From Myxococcota bacterium (lineage in GTDB: Bacteria > Myxococcota_A > UBA796 > UBA9615 > JAKLKC01), in contig JAKLKC010000005.1 of assembly GCA_023150875.1 (NCBI GenBank), forward strand, positions 1 to 64,000: a stretch of 64,000 nucleotides of DNA, in the 5' to 3' direction. The notes under the pieces are model-generated. The model was not told where the DNA came from. It made no database searches and worked only from the letters and a program-made list of their open reading frames with translations. Positions 1-8,857 of the stretch are shown in pieces (within the stretch, counting starts at the first letter, position 1; each line of letters opens with the position of its first letter). Position numbers and translations under genes: made by a program.

Positions 1-4
1 ACCT

Positions 5-26
5 GCGCCCACCGGGGGGTGGGCGC
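5..26. terminator. GC-rich hairpin downstream of the acyl-CoA carboxylase gene
   Basis: A perfect 9-bp inverted repeat (GCGCCCACC / GGTGGGCGC) with a 4-base loop lies 16 bases beyond the stop codon of the leftward carboxylase gene. It is placed to be its transcription terminator. No T-run follows on the minus strand inside the window, so intrinsic termination is inferred from position and stem strength only. Confidence 0.45.
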
Positions 27-41
27 CAGACCGGCGGCGAG

Positions 42-1595
42 TTAGAGGGGGATGTTGCCGTGCTTGCGCGGGGGGTTCTCGTCGCGCTTGCCCGAGAGGC
101 TCCGGAAGGCCCTCACCAGCTCGCGGCGGGTGTCCCGGGGATGGATCACCCGGTCCACGTAGCCGAGCTCGGCCGCCTTGTAGGGGCTGGCGAAGACCTC
201 GCGGTAGTGGTCGACCATCTCCCGGCGCCGCGCGTCGGGATCGGGGGCTCCCTCGATCTCGGCCCGGGAGATGATGTTCACCGCCCCCTCGGGGCCCATG
301 ACCGCGATCTCGGCGGTGGGATAGGCGAGGTTCAGGTCGGCGCGGATGTGCTTCGAGGACATGACGCAGTAGGCGCCGCCGTAAGCCTTGCGGGTGATCA
401 GCGTCACCTTGGGCACCGTCGCCTCGGCGAAGGCGTAGAGGAGCTTGGCGCCGTGCTTGATGATGCCGCCGAACTCCTGGACCGTGCCGGGCAGGAAGCC
501 CGGGACGTCCTCGAGGGTGAGGAGGGGGACGTTGAAGGCGTCGCAGAAGCGGACGAACCGGGCCCCCTTCAGGGAGGCGTCGATGTCGAGGCAGCCGGCG
601 AGGTGGGCGGGCTGGTTGGCGACCACCCCCACCGAGCGGCCCCCCAGGCGGACGAAGCCCACGACGATGTTCCGGGCGTACTGCTCGTGGACCTCCAGGA
701 ACTCGCCCTCGTCGGCGACCTCCCGGATGACCTCGACGATGTCGTAGGGCTTGTTGGGGTTGTCGGGCACCACCTCGGCGAGGCGAGGGGTCTCCCGGTC
801 CTCGGGATCGGTGGTGTCCCGGAAGGGTGGCGTCTCGACGTTGTTGCTGGGGACGTGTGAGAGGAGCCGCCGGATCGCCTGGAGGCAGGCCGCCTCGTCC
901 GGCAGGGCGAAGTGGGCGACCCCGCTCCGCGCCGCGTGGGTGCGGGCCCCGCCGAGGGTCTCCTTGTCGACCTCCTCGTGGGTCACCGTGCGGATCACGT
1001 CTGGCCCGGTCACGAACATGTAGGACGTCCCCTCGACCATCAGGATGAAGTCGGTGATGGCGGGGGAGTAGACGGCACCGCCGGCGCAGGGCCCGAGGAT
1101 CGCCGAGATCTGCGGCACGACTCCGGACGCCAGGGTGTTGCGCAGGAAGATGTCGGCGTAGCCCCCGAGGCTGACCACCCCCTCCTGGATCCGCGCCCCC
1201 CCCGAGTCGTTGAGGCCGACGATGGGGCAGCCGTTCCGCAGCGCGAGGTCCATGACCTTGCAGATCTTCCGGGCGTACGCCCCCGAGAGGGATCCGCCCC
1301 AGGCGGTGAAGTCCTGGGCGAAGACGTACACCTGCCGGCCGTCGATGGCGCCCCACCCGGTCACCACGCCGTCGCCGAGGATCTTCTTGCTCCCCATGCC
1401 GAAGTCGTGGCAGTCGTGCACCACGAACTTGTCCAGCTCCACGAAGGTGCCCGGGTCCAGGAGCAGGTCGATCCGCTCCCGGGCGGTGAGCTTGCCCGCC
1501 TCGTGCTGCCGGGCCACCCGGTCCGCGCCGCCCCCCGCCTCGGCGAGCCGGTGCCTCTCCTCCAGGAGCCGGAGTTTGTCCTGCATCGACGACAT
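42..1595 (-). CDS. acyl-CoA carboxylase beta subunit (propionyl-/methylmalonyl-CoA carboxyltransferase family)
   Basis: The 517-residue protein is a biotin-dependent carboxyltransferase that moves CO2 from carboxybiotin to an acyl-CoA, most likely propionyl-CoA. Length and motifs match PccB/MmdA-type subunits. The N-terminal crotonase-fold half carries SGGARIQEG at residues 131-139 and GGAVYSPA soon after; the C-terminal half carries [16 protein letters not shown] and [13 protein letters not shown], which form the second acyl-CoA/biotin site. I chose the ATG at 1595 because family alignments begin at the MQDKL segment; an upstream in-frame start at 1703 would add 36 Pro/Arg-rich residues that look untranslated. 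The biotin carboxylase and biotin carrier partners are not in the window. Substrate choice between propionyl- and methylmalonyl-CoA cannot be settled from sequence. Confidence 0.93.
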   Translation of the reverse strand: MSSMQDKLRLLEERHRLAEAGGGADRVARQHEAGKLTARERIDLLLDPGTFVELDKFVVHDCHDFGMGSKKILGDGVVTGWGAIDGRQVYVFAQDFTAWGGSLSGAYARKICKVMDLALRNGCPIVGLNDSGGARIQEGVVSLGGYADIFLRNTLASGVVPQISAILGPCAGGAVYSPAITDFILMVEGTSYMFVTGPDVIRTVTHEEVDKETLGGARTHAARSGVAHFALPDEAACLQAIRRLLSHVPSNNVETPPFRDTTDPEDRETPRLAEVVPDNPNKPYDIVEVIREVADEGEFLEVHEQYARNIVVGFVRLGGRSVGVVANQPAHLAGCLDIDASLKGARFVRFCDAFNVPLLTLEDVPGFLPGTVQEFGGIIKHGAKLLYAFAEATVPKVTLITRKAYGGAYCVMSSKHIRADLNLAYPTAEIAVMGPEGAVNIISRAEIEGAPDPDARRREMVDHYREVFASPYKAAELGYVDRVIHPRDTRRELVRAFRSLSGKRDENPPRKHGNIPL

Positions 1596-1840
1596 CGGGA
1601 CCTCGGGTCTCCGGGGGCGCATCGCGGGCGGGCGCGCCCCCGCCGCGCCGCCCCCGGGTCCCGGGGAACGCGAAAGGTAGCGTCGCGCCGCCGGCCCGCG
1701 CAAGGCCCCGGCGGGAGGCCGGACCGGGGAATCGGGAAACGCGGCCCCGGGGGTCCGGCTTGATCCCAGGGGTCAGGAGGGTGCAGCATCCGGGAGGGTC
1801 GGCCGCAGCCCGTCATGCCGCCGGTCGATGGAAGGTCCCC

Positions 1841-4630
1841 GTGTCCGGAAGAGCCAGGGGCGCCCTCGCCCTCGTCCCCTCCCTCGCCCCCCTGTGCGCG
1901 GTCGCCGCGGCCTGCAGCCCCACGACCGTCGTGCCCGGGGGCGACGGGGGCGGGGACTACGAGACCGGCTGCATCGCCGTCGCCTCCACGAACCAGACGT
2001 TCGCCCACCTGGCGGATGCCCTGGAGGTGGCGGAGCCCGGGGACGTGGTGGAGCTCTGCGCGGGCGTCTTCCCGGGGGCGGCCATCGTGGACAAGCCCGT
2101 GACCATTCGGGGCGCAGGCGCCGACGCGACCGCGGTCTCGTGGCAGGACCGGGGCCCCGCGATGGTCATCCGCCAGACCGAGGGGGTCCTGGTGGAGGAC
2201 CTGTCGGTCTCGGGGTGGGAGGAGGGGATCGCGATCCAGAGCGCGTCCGGTGTCACCCTGGCCCGGGTCCGGATCGAGGCCACCGGCGGAGCCGGCGTGA
2301 GGGCGTCGGACTCCGGCGTCCTCCTGGACGGGGTGACGGTGCGGGAGGCGGGAGGCGGGGGCGTGGTGGCGGACGCCGGGAGCGACCTGGTGGTCCAGGG
2401 CGGCGTCCTGAGCGCCAACGTCGGTTACGGGGTCTTCGCCGAGGAGTCCTCCCTCTCTGTCGCCGCCACGACCGTGGAGGGCACGCGGTTCGACGAGGAC
2501 GAGCGGGAGGGGGGCGTCGGGATCTACGTCGAGAGCCCCACGGCGCCAGTCTCGCTGACGGACGTGGTGGCGACGGACAACGAGGTCGCGGGCATCCTCT
2601 GGTATTACGCGGCCGTCGACGTCCTCCGGGCCACGGTCACGGGGGGGGCCTCGGGGATCTACGGCGTGTTCGACGGGCCGTCGACGGTGGCGGACACGGA
2701 CGTCAGCGGGGTGTCCGCGGCGGGCATCTACCTGATGGCCCAGGACGCCGCCGTCACCGGGACCCGGGTGGCGTGCTCCGGCCTCCTGGACGACCAGATC
2801 GGCATCGCCCTGTCCTCCGCCGACGGGACCCTCGAGGTCCGCGGCGCCGACGTCTCGTCCTGCCGGGGTGTGGGCATCGCGATCCAGCGGGACTGGAACG
2901 ATGGCTACCCCTCCACCGGCGGCACCGCGACCGTCGCCTCGAGCCGGGTGCACGACCTCTTCGGAGTCGGCCTCGACGTGCGCGCCTTGGACGTCGCCGT
3001 CATCGAGGACAACGCCCTGGAGGGCATCCGCTGGTCCGGGGCCGTCACCGACGACTACGCCGACGGGTGGGGCGCGGTCCTGACCGACGTGGCGGACGCC
3101 CGCCTCGCCCGCAACGCGTTCCGTGACAACGAGATCTACGGCCTGGTGGCGGAGGGCGGCTCCCTCGCCAGCGCCTCGGACACCTTCAGCGGGAACCAGT
3201 GGTCCGCCGTGCGCCTCGCCGGGGCCTCGGCGGTCCTGTCGGGTCCGTCGGTGACCGACAACGGGAACTACGGGCTGTGGGCGGACGCGGGCTCGGACCT
3301 GCGGGTCGAGGACGGGCTGATCGCCCGGACCACCATGGTGTTCCGCCCCGAGGACCGGGAACTGCCTCCCCAGGATCCCGAGTTCGCCCTCTGGGGCGGC
3401 CACGGGCTCCGGGTCAGCGAGTCCCGCGCGGTCCTGGCCCGCTGCGCCATCGAGGACGCCGAGGACTACGGCCTGTACGGAACGGACTCCGACGTCGCGG
3501 TGGAGGACTCCACCGTGGACCGCTGCGGCGAGGGGGGCCTCTACGTGAACGGCTACGCCATGACCGTGCGCCGGACCACGGTGCGCGACATCGGGCAGTA
3601 CGGGCTCCGCGCCATCAGCAGCTCCAGCGTCTTCGACGACGTCACCGTGGAGAGGGCGGGCCTCGGGACCAGCGGAGGGTACGGGATCTACTCCTACTAC
3701 GGGGCCCTGTCCCTTTTGGGCGGGCGCCTGGACGACAACGACCGAAACGCATACGTGGCGGTGCAGATCTCCAGCCAGGAGGCGCCCACCCCCTTCCTGA
3801 TCGAGGGGACGGAGTTCGGCTCCTCCACCCAGACCAGCCTCACGGTCCGGGGTGGGGCCGGGCCGGACGCGGTCCTGAGGGGCGCGACGTTCGAGTGCAC
3901 CGCCCGCTGCCTGGACGCCAGCGACTTCTTCGGCACCGTGGAGGGGTGCTCCTTCACCGGGCCGGAGCACGGGCTCTACTTCGCCGCCAGCAATCAGGAG
4001 AACGCGGGGGGGCCCCTCACCATCCGCGGGAACACCTTCGCGGCCCTGGGCACGACGGCGATCTACAGCCGGGGGTTCCTCGGCGAGGTGGTGGTGGAGG
4101 GGAACGACGTCGATGGCACCGGGCAGGAGGGGATCCGGATCTCCACCCTGACCGGCCGGTCCATGGCGGTGACCCTGAGGGACAACGCGGTGTCCGGCGC
4201 GGGTTCCGGCGGCAGCTACGACTCCGTGTACGTGAGCGCCTACGGGGGGACGGGCTCCCTCCGCGTGGAAGGGACCAACGTGTTCCAGGGCGGCACGGGG
4301 GACGGCCTGGAGGCGAGGTGGCTGGAGGTGTCGGTGGACGGCGGGTCCCTCACCGGCAACTCCCTGCGGGGGATGTACGTCTACAACAGCTCCATCGACC
4401 TCGGGGGAGGGCTGGAGCTCACCGGGAACGGGTCCGACGGGATCTACCTGAACGGGACGGTCACCGGGGACATCGCCGGCAACGACATCTCGGGGAACGG
4501 CGGGAGGGGGATCTACTGCTACGGGGAGACCGTGCAGATCGGCGAGTGCCACAACGTGATGGGGGCCAACGCCCTGGGCGACTTCTACGCCGCGGGCGGC
4601 TGCTCCCTCCCCTGCACGGTCGATCCCTGA
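1841..4630 (+). CDS. right-handed parallel beta-helix lipoprotein
   Basis: This 929-residue protein begins with a lipoprotein signal peptide ending in VAAAC at residue 25, so it should be anchored to the outer or inner membrane. Nearly all of the mature part consists of irregular beta-helix rungs of the NosD/pectate-lyase-fold type, seen as repeated short strands separated by G-D-N/S turns such as ARLARNAFRDNEIYGL. No catalytic motif of a polysaccharide lyase is evident, so a binding or structural surface role is as likely as enzymatic activity. I chose the GTG at 1841 because GGAAGG sits five bases upstream and gives a compact signal peptide; the ATG at 1760 would add 27 residues. It converges with the pgeF-like gene 19 bases downstream. 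Confidence 0.8.
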   Translation: MSGRARGALALVPSLAPLCAVAAACSPTTVVPGGDGGGDYETGCIAVASTNQTFAHLADALEVAEPGDVVELCAGVFPGAAIVDKPVTIRGAGADATAVSWQDRGPAMVIRQTEGVLVEDLSVSGWEEGIAIQSASGVTLARVRIEATGGAGVRASDSGVLLDGVTVREAGGGGVVADAGSDLVVQGGVLSANVGYGVFAEESSLSVAATTVEGTRFDEDEREGGVGIYVESPTAPVSLTDVVATDNEVAGILWYYAAVDVLRATVTGGASGIYGVFDGPSTVADTDVSGVSAAGIYLMAQDAAVTGTRVACSGLLDDQIGIALSSADGTLEVRGADVSSCRGVGIAIQRDWNDGYPSTGGTATVASSRVHDLFGVGLDVRALDVAVIEDNALEGIRWSGAVTDDYADGWGAVLTDVADARLARNAFRDNEIYGLVAEGGSLASASDTFSGNQWSAVRLAGASAVLSGPSVTDNGNYGLWADAGSDLRVEDGLIARTTMVFRPEDRELPPQDPEFALWGGHGLRVSESRAVLARCAIEDAEDYGLYGTDSDVAVEDSTVDRCGEGGLYVNGYAMTVRRTTVRDIGQYGLRAISSSSVFDDVTVERAGLGTSGGYGIYSYYGALSLLGGRLDDNDRNAYVAVQISSQEAPTPFLIEGTEFGSSTQTSLTVRGGAGPDAVLRGATFECTARCLDASDFFGTVEGCSFTGPEHGLYFAASNQENAGGPLTIRGNTFAALGTTAIYSRGFLGEVVVEGNDVDGTGQEGIRISTLTGRSMAVTLRDNAVSGAGSGGSYDSVYVSAYGGTGSLRVEGTNVFQGGTGDGLEARWLEVSVDGGSLTGNSLRGMYVYNSSIDLGGGLELTGNGSDGIYLNGTVTGDIAGNDISGNGGRGIYCYGETVQIGECHNVMGANALGDFYAAGGCSLPCTVDP

Positions 4631-4649
4631 ACCCCGCGGCCTCCGGCCC

Positions 4650-5468
4650 TCACCCCCCGCGGAGGGCGATCACCGCCACCTGCCGGCCGCTCCGGGGCCC
4701 GTCCCGGCGGTACGAGTAGAGCAGGTCGGGGTTGGAGGCGGTGCAGAGGCCCGCCCGGGCGATGGAGGCCGCGGGGACCCCTGCGGCCTCGATCTGTGCG
4801 GCGTTGGCGGCCGCGAGGTCCACCCGCGCGCCGCCGCCGGGCTCGGGGGCGACCATCCAGCGGCGATCCCCCGGGGGCTGGACCCTCTGGAGGGCCTCCC
4901 TGACATCGGGCCCGACGGGGTAGCGTTCCGCCGAGATGGCGGGGCCGATGGCCGCCCTCATCCGCCGGGGATCGGCGCCGGCGCCGACGGCGAGGGCGCG
5001 CACCGCGGCGCGCGCCACCCCAAGCGCCGTTCCCCGCCAGCCCGCGTGCACCGCCGCGACGGCGCCGACGTCCTCGGCCCACAGCAGCACCGGCACGCAG
5101 TCCGCCACCCGGACGCACACCGGCAGGCCGGGCTCCGTCGTCCAGACCGCGTCCGCCTCCAGCGCGGCGACCCGGTGGACGGGGAGCCCTCCCTCCCCCA
5201 CCCTCTCCACCTGGGAACCGTGCACCTGGCGCACCGAAGCGAGGGGCCCCGCCAGTCCCAACGCACCCAGCAGCCGGCCCCGGTTGCGCTCCACGACCCG
5301 CGGATCGTCCCCCGTCCCTTCCCCGAGGTTCAGGCTCTCGAAGGGTGGGGCGCTGAACCCTCCTCGCCGTGTGGTGAACCCGTGGACGACGGCATCCCGC
5401 GCCATGGTGTGGGCCACGAGGAGCGTCAGGGGAGGGCCGTCAGGGACGTCGATCGAGATCGGGCGCAA
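4650..5468 (-). CDS. pgeF: PgeF/YfiH family laccase-domain protein (peptidoglycan editing factor / purine nucleoside phosphorylase family)
   Basis: The 272-residue protein belongs to the YlmD/YfiH/PgeF family, whose members act on purine nucleosides or prevent misincorporation of L-serine into peptidoglycan. The three metal-site residues of the family are present in order: His in RQVHGSQVE, Cys in RVADCVPVLL and His in AVHAGWRGT. FTTRRGG near the N-terminus is also a family signature. The TTG at 5468 is chosen because GGGAGG lies six bases upstream; the first ATG is at 5405 and has no ribosome-binding site, giving 251 residues. A TATGAT -10 element lies at 5502-5507 on the minus strand. Exact activity is not resolvable from sequence. 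Confidence 0.85.
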   Translation of the reverse strand: MRPISIDVPDGPPLTLLVAHTMARDAVVHGFTTRRGGFSAPPFESLNLGEGTGDDPRVVERNRGRLLGALGLAGPLASVRQVHGSQVERVGEGGLPVHRVAALEADAVWTTEPGLPVCVRVADCVPVLLWAEDVGAVAAVHAGWRGTALGVARAAVRALAVGAGADPRRMRAAIGPAISAERYPVGPDVREALQRVQPPGDRRWMVAPEPGGGARVDLAAANAAQIEAAGVPAASIARAGLCTASNPDLLYSYRRDGPRSGRQVAVIALRGG

Positions 5469-5518
5469 GAATGCCCTCCCATCGTGGAAAATCTGCGAAG
5501 GATCATAGGGTTCGGGAT

Positions 5519-5548
5519 TTGACAACGAAAGACCCACCGGGCTAGCAT
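5519..5548 (+). promoter_or_regulatory. sigma70-type promoter for the Asp-rich lipoprotein gene
   Basis: TTGACA at 5519-5524 and TAGCAT at 5543-5548 are separated by 18 bases. The segment points rightward and lies 134 bases before the lipoprotein start at 5682. The region is visibly more AT-rich than its surroundings. Confidence 0.5.
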
Positions 5549-5681
5549 CCACGCGCTTTTCAATCTGACCACCCGGCCTCGGGTCGAAACGGGCCTGATC
5601 ATCCCGGCCAGGCAAGGGGCCACACGAATCAACGTGCCGCGCGGCCTCGAGAGAGTCCGTCGCGGGCAGGAGCAGGCGAGA

Positions 5682-6761
5682 ATGTCCGACCTCAGGAACA
5701 CCAACTGGTATCTCGGGCTCGTGCCGGCGCTGAGCATCGGCCTGGCCCTCGGCATCGCCGGATGCACGTCCGGCGACGCCGGCGACGACGACGTGGCCGA
5801 CGACGACACGGCCGACGACGACACCGCCGACGACGACACCGCCGACGACGACGCCGCGGGGGTGAACATCCAGTCGTCGGATCCGGCCCCCGACTCCACC
5901 GACGCCTACTACCGGCAGAGCATCACCGTCAGCTTCACCGCCGCGGTGGCCTCCGCCACGTTCACCCTCCAGGGGAGCGAGGGGGACGTCGCGGGCTCGA
6001 CGTCGTCGTCGGACGACAAGTTCGACTGGACGTTCGACCCCTCCAACAACCTGGTCCCCAGCCAGAGCTACACCGTCACGGTGAACTTCGACGGGCAGAC
6101 CCAGTCCTGGAGCTTCACCACGAGCAGCCTGGGCGCCGGGGTCGGCGATCCGACGTCGCTGGTGGGCCGCACCTACAACCTGGACCTGCTCAACGCCAAC
6201 ATCACCGAGCCCCCGGGCGTCGGATCGATCCTCGCCGGCTACCTCGGCGACGTGATCATCCTGTTCAGCCCCACCGCCGTGGACGCGGGCGCCGGCAGCA
6301 TCGAGGTGCTGGGGGCGCTGGGCCAGGACGAGGGCGGCGTGGGGCAGGACATGTGCTACCCCACCCTCGGCCTCACCGACACGACCCCCGGCTCCTTCGA
6401 CAACCCGTACTTCCAGGTCGGCCCCACCACCTTCGAGGCCGACATCGCCGACATCCACGTGGTCATCGGGGACCTGCTGATCTCCGGCGACTTCGCGGCC
6501 GACGGCAGCGCGGTGGAGGAGGCGGTCTTCGCCGGCCTCCTGGACGCCCGCGACTTCGCCGGCCTCCTGGGTGACGATGCCGACGGCGTCTGCGCCCTGC
6601 TCGGGACCCTCGGGATCTCGTGCCAGACCTGCCCCGACAGCGAGGTGTACTGCCTGGCCATCCACGCCCAGGACATCCACGCCGGCGAGGTGCTGGGCGC
6701 CCCCCTCGTGCCCCGCACCGACGCGGACGTCGCCGCCGACCCGAACTGCGCGGACGAGTGA
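5682..6761 (+). CDS. lipoprotein with Asp-rich tether and Ig-like (Big_5-type) domain
   Basis: The 359-residue protein starts with a lipoprotein signal peptide whose lipobox is IAGC at about residue 28. Directly after the lipidated Cys comes an extended tether of DDDTA repeats encoded by a 15-bp tandem repeat. A domain of about 90 residues follows that resembles bacterial Ig-like Big_5 domains, with YTVTVNFDGQTQSWSFTT as its last strands. The C-terminal half contains two close cysteine pairs (SCQTCPDSEVYC) that may form disulfides. The ATG at 5682 was chosen because AGGAG precedes it; an in-frame ATG at 5634 lacks a signal-peptide arrangement. Function is unknown. A surface or periplasmic adhesin-like role is inference. 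Two strong terminator hairpins follow the gene. Confidence 0.8.
   Translation: MSDLRNTNWYLGLVPALSIGLALGIAGCTSGDAGDDDVADDDTADDDTADDDTADDDAAGVNIQSSDPAPDSTDAYYRQSITVSFTAAVASATFTLQGSEGDVAGSTSSSDDKFDWTFDPSNNLVPSQSYTVTVNFDGQTQSWSFTTSSLGAGVGDPTSLVGRTYNLDLLNANITEPPGVGSILAGYLGDVIILFSPTAVDAGAGSIEVLGALGQDEGGVGQDMCYPTLGLTDTTPGSFDNPYFQVGPTTFEADIADIHVVIGDLLISGDFAADGSAVEEAVFAGLLDARDFAGLLGDDADGVCALLGTLGISCQTCPDSEVYCLAIHAQDIHAGEVLGAPLVPRTDADVAADPNCADE
5781..5855 (+). repeat. five tandem 15-bp repeats encoding an Asp-rich tether
   Basis: Five consecutive 15-bp units of the form GCCGACGACGACACC occupy 5781-5855 inside the lipoprotein gene. The first unit (GGC...GTG) and the last (GCC...GCC) are diverged. Each unit encodes A-D-D-D-T or a close variant. 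Such in-frame repeats can change copy number by slippage and so alter tether length. Confidence 0.95.
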
Positions 6762-6768
6762 TCGTCAC

Positions 6769-6804
6769 CCCCCTGCCGCCGGGCCCGGACCCGGCGGCAG
6801 GGGG
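6769..6804. terminator. bidirectional terminator hairpin between convergent genes
   Basis: CCCC plus CTGCCGCCGGG (6769-6783) pairs perfectly with CCCGGCGGCAG plus GGGG (6790-6804) around a 6-base loop, giving a 15-bp stem. It sits just after the stop of the Asp-rich lipoprotein gene and downstream of the leftward cobU, so it can serve both. Confidence 0.75.
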
Positions 6805-6814
6805 CCTGCGTCCC

Positions 6815-6842
6815 GAAGCCCCGGCCTCCGCGCCGGGGCTTC
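6815..6842. terminator. second terminator hairpin between convergent genes
   Basis: GAAGCCCCGGC (6815-6825) and GCCGGGGCTTC (6832-6842) form a perfect 11-bp stem with a 6-base loop, 30 bases beyond the cobU stop. With the neighbouring hairpin it makes a double terminator between the convergent lipoprotein and cob genes. Confidence 0.75.
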
Positions 6843-6871
6843 GCCGTTCTGCCGCTGTCCCGCCGGCCCCG

Positions 6872-7408
6872 TCAGCCCGGCTTCACCGGGAGGGGGATCC
6901 CGCAGACGACGAGCTCGACGCGGTCGGCCACCGCCGCCACCCTCCGGTTCAGCCGGCCCAGGCCGTCCACGTAGGCCCGGGTCAAGGCATCCGGCCCGAT
7001 GGTCCCGAGCCCCACCTCGTTGGTCACGACGACGACGTCGACGCCGCTGTCACGGGCTTCGACCAGGGCCGCCAGGAGGTCGTCCTCCAGCCGTGCGCGG
7101 CTGGGGGGGGCGAGATCGGGCCGGCAGAACGCGTTGCCAAGCCAGACCGTCAGGCAGTCGACGATCACCGTGCGGGCCCCGCGCCCCAGGGCGGCCCGCA
7201 GCGCCCCCCCCAGGTCCAGGGGCTCCTCCAGGGTGTCGTAGCGGCCCTCCCGCTCGGCCCGGTGCCGGTGGATCCGCGCGGCCATCTCGCCGTCCATGGG
7301 CTCGGCGGTGGCGACGAAGGCGCGGGGAGCGGGGGCCCCGCCGGCCAGCTCCAAGGCCCGGGCGCTCTTGCCGCTGCGAACTCCGCCGGTGACCAGCACG
7401 ATCCCCAT
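6872..7408 (-). CDS. cobU: adenosylcobinamide kinase / adenosylcobinamide-phosphate guanylyltransferase
   Basis: CobU phosphorylates adenosylcobinamide and then transfers GMP to it, producing adenosylcobinamide-GDP for CobS in assembly of the cobalamin nucleotide loop. The 178-residue protein has the P-loop GGVRSGKS at residues 8-15 and RIHRHRAER, which contains the family's guanylylated histidine. Length is typical. The ATG at 7408 is preceded by GGGAGG with six-base spacing and begins two bases after the cobS stop codon; the GTG six bases upstream overlaps that stop and is less likely. cobS and cobU form a two-gene operon. No cobalamin riboswitch was seen upstream. Confidence 0.95.
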   Translation of the reverse strand: MGIVLVTGGVRSGKSARALELAGGAPAPRAFVATAEPMDGEMAARIHRHRAEREGRYDTLEEPLDLGGALRAALGRGARTVIVDCLTVWLGNAFCRPDLAPPSRARLEDDLLAALVEARDSGVDVVVVTNEVGLGTIGPDALTRAYVDGLGRLNRRVAAVADRVELVVCGIPLPVKPG

Positions 7409-7410
7409 CG

Positions 7411-8070
7411 TCACCCTCCCGCGCGGACCAGCACCGCCACCAGGAACGTCAACTCGGCGACGCAGCCGGCGGCGCCCATCACGTCTCCCGTCACTCCGCC
7501 CACCACGCGACGGGCGACCGCGCCCACGAGCAACGCCACGACCAGCGCCGGGACGAGGGCGGCGAGGCCCCGCGCCCCAAGGGACGCGCCGACCAGGGCC
7601 GCGCCCAGCGCCGTGGCCGCTCCGACGTCCCAGGTGCGCAGCTCGCGGGAGAAGCCCCCCTTGCCCTGGGGGCGGGCATACGGGAAGAGGCGGGCGACCC
7701 AGGGGAAGGAGAGGCGGGGGACGACGGCGAGGGCGACCAGGGCCGCGGCGCCGTGAGCCTGGAGCAGCGCGGGGAGGGCCGCGACCTTCAGGGCGAGGTA
7801 CACGCCGAGGGCGGCGACCCCCATGGGACCGGCGGCGGGGTCCCGCATGACCTCCAGGCGGCGCTCGGGGCCGCGCCCCGAGGCCCCGAGGGCGTCCGCA
7901 AAGTCCGAGAGCCCGTCGACGTGCAGCCCCGCGGTCACCAGCAGCTCGGCGGCCCCCACCAGGGGGTAGAACGCCATGGAGCCCGCGAGGTCCCGGTCGG
8001 TCGGGGCCCTGGGGACCGGCACCGGCACCACCGTCAGGAAGGACGCGGCGAGGCGGAGGCGGAGGAGCAT
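7411..8070 (-). CDS. cobS: adenosylcobinamide-GDP ribazoletransferase (short CobS)
   Basis: CobS is an inner-membrane enzyme joining adenosylcobinamide-GDP to alpha-ribazole to finish cobalamin. The 219-residue protein keeps the signatures GLHVDGLSDFADALG (residues 48-62), VMRDPAAGPMG and GGVTGDVMGA. It is shorter than the usual 245-260 residues: between FYPLVG and the GLHVDGL motif only about eight residues remain where family members have about 34-36, so one predicted membrane helix is missing. No frameshift or stop marks the spot, so this is an in-frame deletion in an otherwise intact gene. The ATG at 8070 follows GGCGGAGG-like sequence on the coding strand only weakly. It is coupled to cobU, which begins two bases after its stop. 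Confidence 0.88.
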   Translation of the reverse strand: MLLRLRLAASFLTVVPVPVPRAPTDRDLAGSMAFYPLVGAAELLVTAGLHVDGLSDFADALGASGRGPERRLEVMRDPAAGPMGVAALGVYLALKVAALPALLQAHGAAALVALAVVPRLSFPWVARLFPYARPQGKGGFSRELRTWDVGAATALGAALVGASLGARGLAALVPALVVALLVGAVARRVVGGVTGDVMGAAGCVAELTFLVAVLVRAGG

Positions 8071-8182
8071 CGGTTCAACCCGAAGCCGGAGGGGCCGAGA
8101 AGGGGGGGCACGGGGCGGGAGCGAGGCGGGGCGAGCCTGGACCCGGAGCCCGGCCTGGCCGCCGCTCCCCCTCCGCCGCGGC

Positions 8183-8200
8183 GCCGGACGGCCCCGTCCG
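8183..8200. terminator. hairpin after the small lipoprotein gene
   Basis: CCGGACG and CGTCCGG form a 7-bp stem around GCCC, 23 bases beyond the stop of the leftward lipoprotein gene. No T-run follows, so termination is a positional inference. Confidence 0.35.
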
Positions 8201-8222
8201 GGACGGCCCGGGGGCGCCGCGG

Positions 8223-8669
8223 CTACTCGACGTTGAAGGAGAAGTAGTCGCCGTCCTCGGGTGACGTGCCGCAGTTGTTCGGCCGGACGTCGTCGCAGGC
8301 CATGACGTAGTAGTAGACGACGCTGGAGGCGACGTCCTCCCCCGGGATCTCGGCGCCGTAGGCATCGGGGGCATCCCCCCCCAAGGGCTCCATGACGAGG
8401 TTGGTGTCCTGGGCGGCGGCGAGGGAGTGGTAGTAGAGCCGGACCGAGGAGACGCCGCTCTCGTCGGAGACCTCGGCGGTGACCGCCACTGGCTGTCCGA
8501 AGGGCTGCCCGTCGGCGATCTGGGCGACGACGATCTGGGGGGGATCCTGGTCGCCGGCGTCGACGTCGTCGTCGGAGCCCCCGATGGCGACCGTGCTGCC
8601 GCAGGCGCCGACGAGGAACAAGCCGACGAGGGCGGGGAGGACCCGACTCGGGAAGGCAGGTACGGACAT
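8223..8669 (-). CDS. small lipoprotein of unknown function with Asp-rich tether
   Basis: The 148-residue product has a 22-residue signal peptide ending in the lipobox VGAC, then a short Gly/Ser/Asp-rich linker (GGSDDDVDAGDQD). The remainder looks like a single immunoglobulin-like beta-sandwich, with SVRLYYHS and VVYYYVMACD strands and two cysteines that could pair. The opening of this domain (PPQIVVAQIADGQPFGQPVAVTAEVSD) resembles the start of the much larger lipoprotein encoded at 41104-43914, suggesting a shared module. The ATG at 8669 is supported by GAGGAG just upstream. It stands alone, upstream of cobS in the same direction and divergent from the PilZ gene. Confidence 0.75.
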   Translation of the reverse strand: MSVPAFPSRVLPALVGLFLVGACGSTVAIGGSDDDVDAGDQDPPQIVVAQIADGQPFGQPVAVTAEVSDESGVSSVRLYYHSLAAAQDTNLVMEPLGGDAPDAYGAEIPGEDVASSVVYYYVMACDDVRPNNCGTSPEDGDYFSFNVE

Positions 8670-8857
8670 GGGCTCCTCGGCGGTCCCGTCGGACCTCCGA
8701 CGGGAGCGCGGGAAGGATATCACAGGGCCGGGCCGGCGCCGACGGGCCGATCCGGAGAGACGTCGCCACCGCCCTCAGCCTTGACGGGTCCCGGGGTGGA
8801 CGGCCAATATCGTCACTCACCTCGCCGCCCCCCCGCGGCCGCGCAGAAGGGAACTCG

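Noticed and set aside
1361-4552. 1063-codon open frame antisense to the beta-helix lipoprotein gene
   Set aside because: It is a shadow of the GC-rich coding strand: composition is Arg/Gly/Pro/His-rich with no domain, while the opposite strand has a signal peptide and clear beta-helix repeats. Similar long antisense frames at 11247-15290 and 24088-27510 were rejected for the same reason.
5781-5855. Short tandem repeat as a CRISPR array
   Set aside because: Units are contiguous without spacers and are in frame within a lipoprotein gene.
8071-8222. Cobalamin riboswitch upstream of cobS
   Set aside because: No B12-box or matching paired elements are visible; the segment is a short GC-rich gap after a lipoprotein gene.
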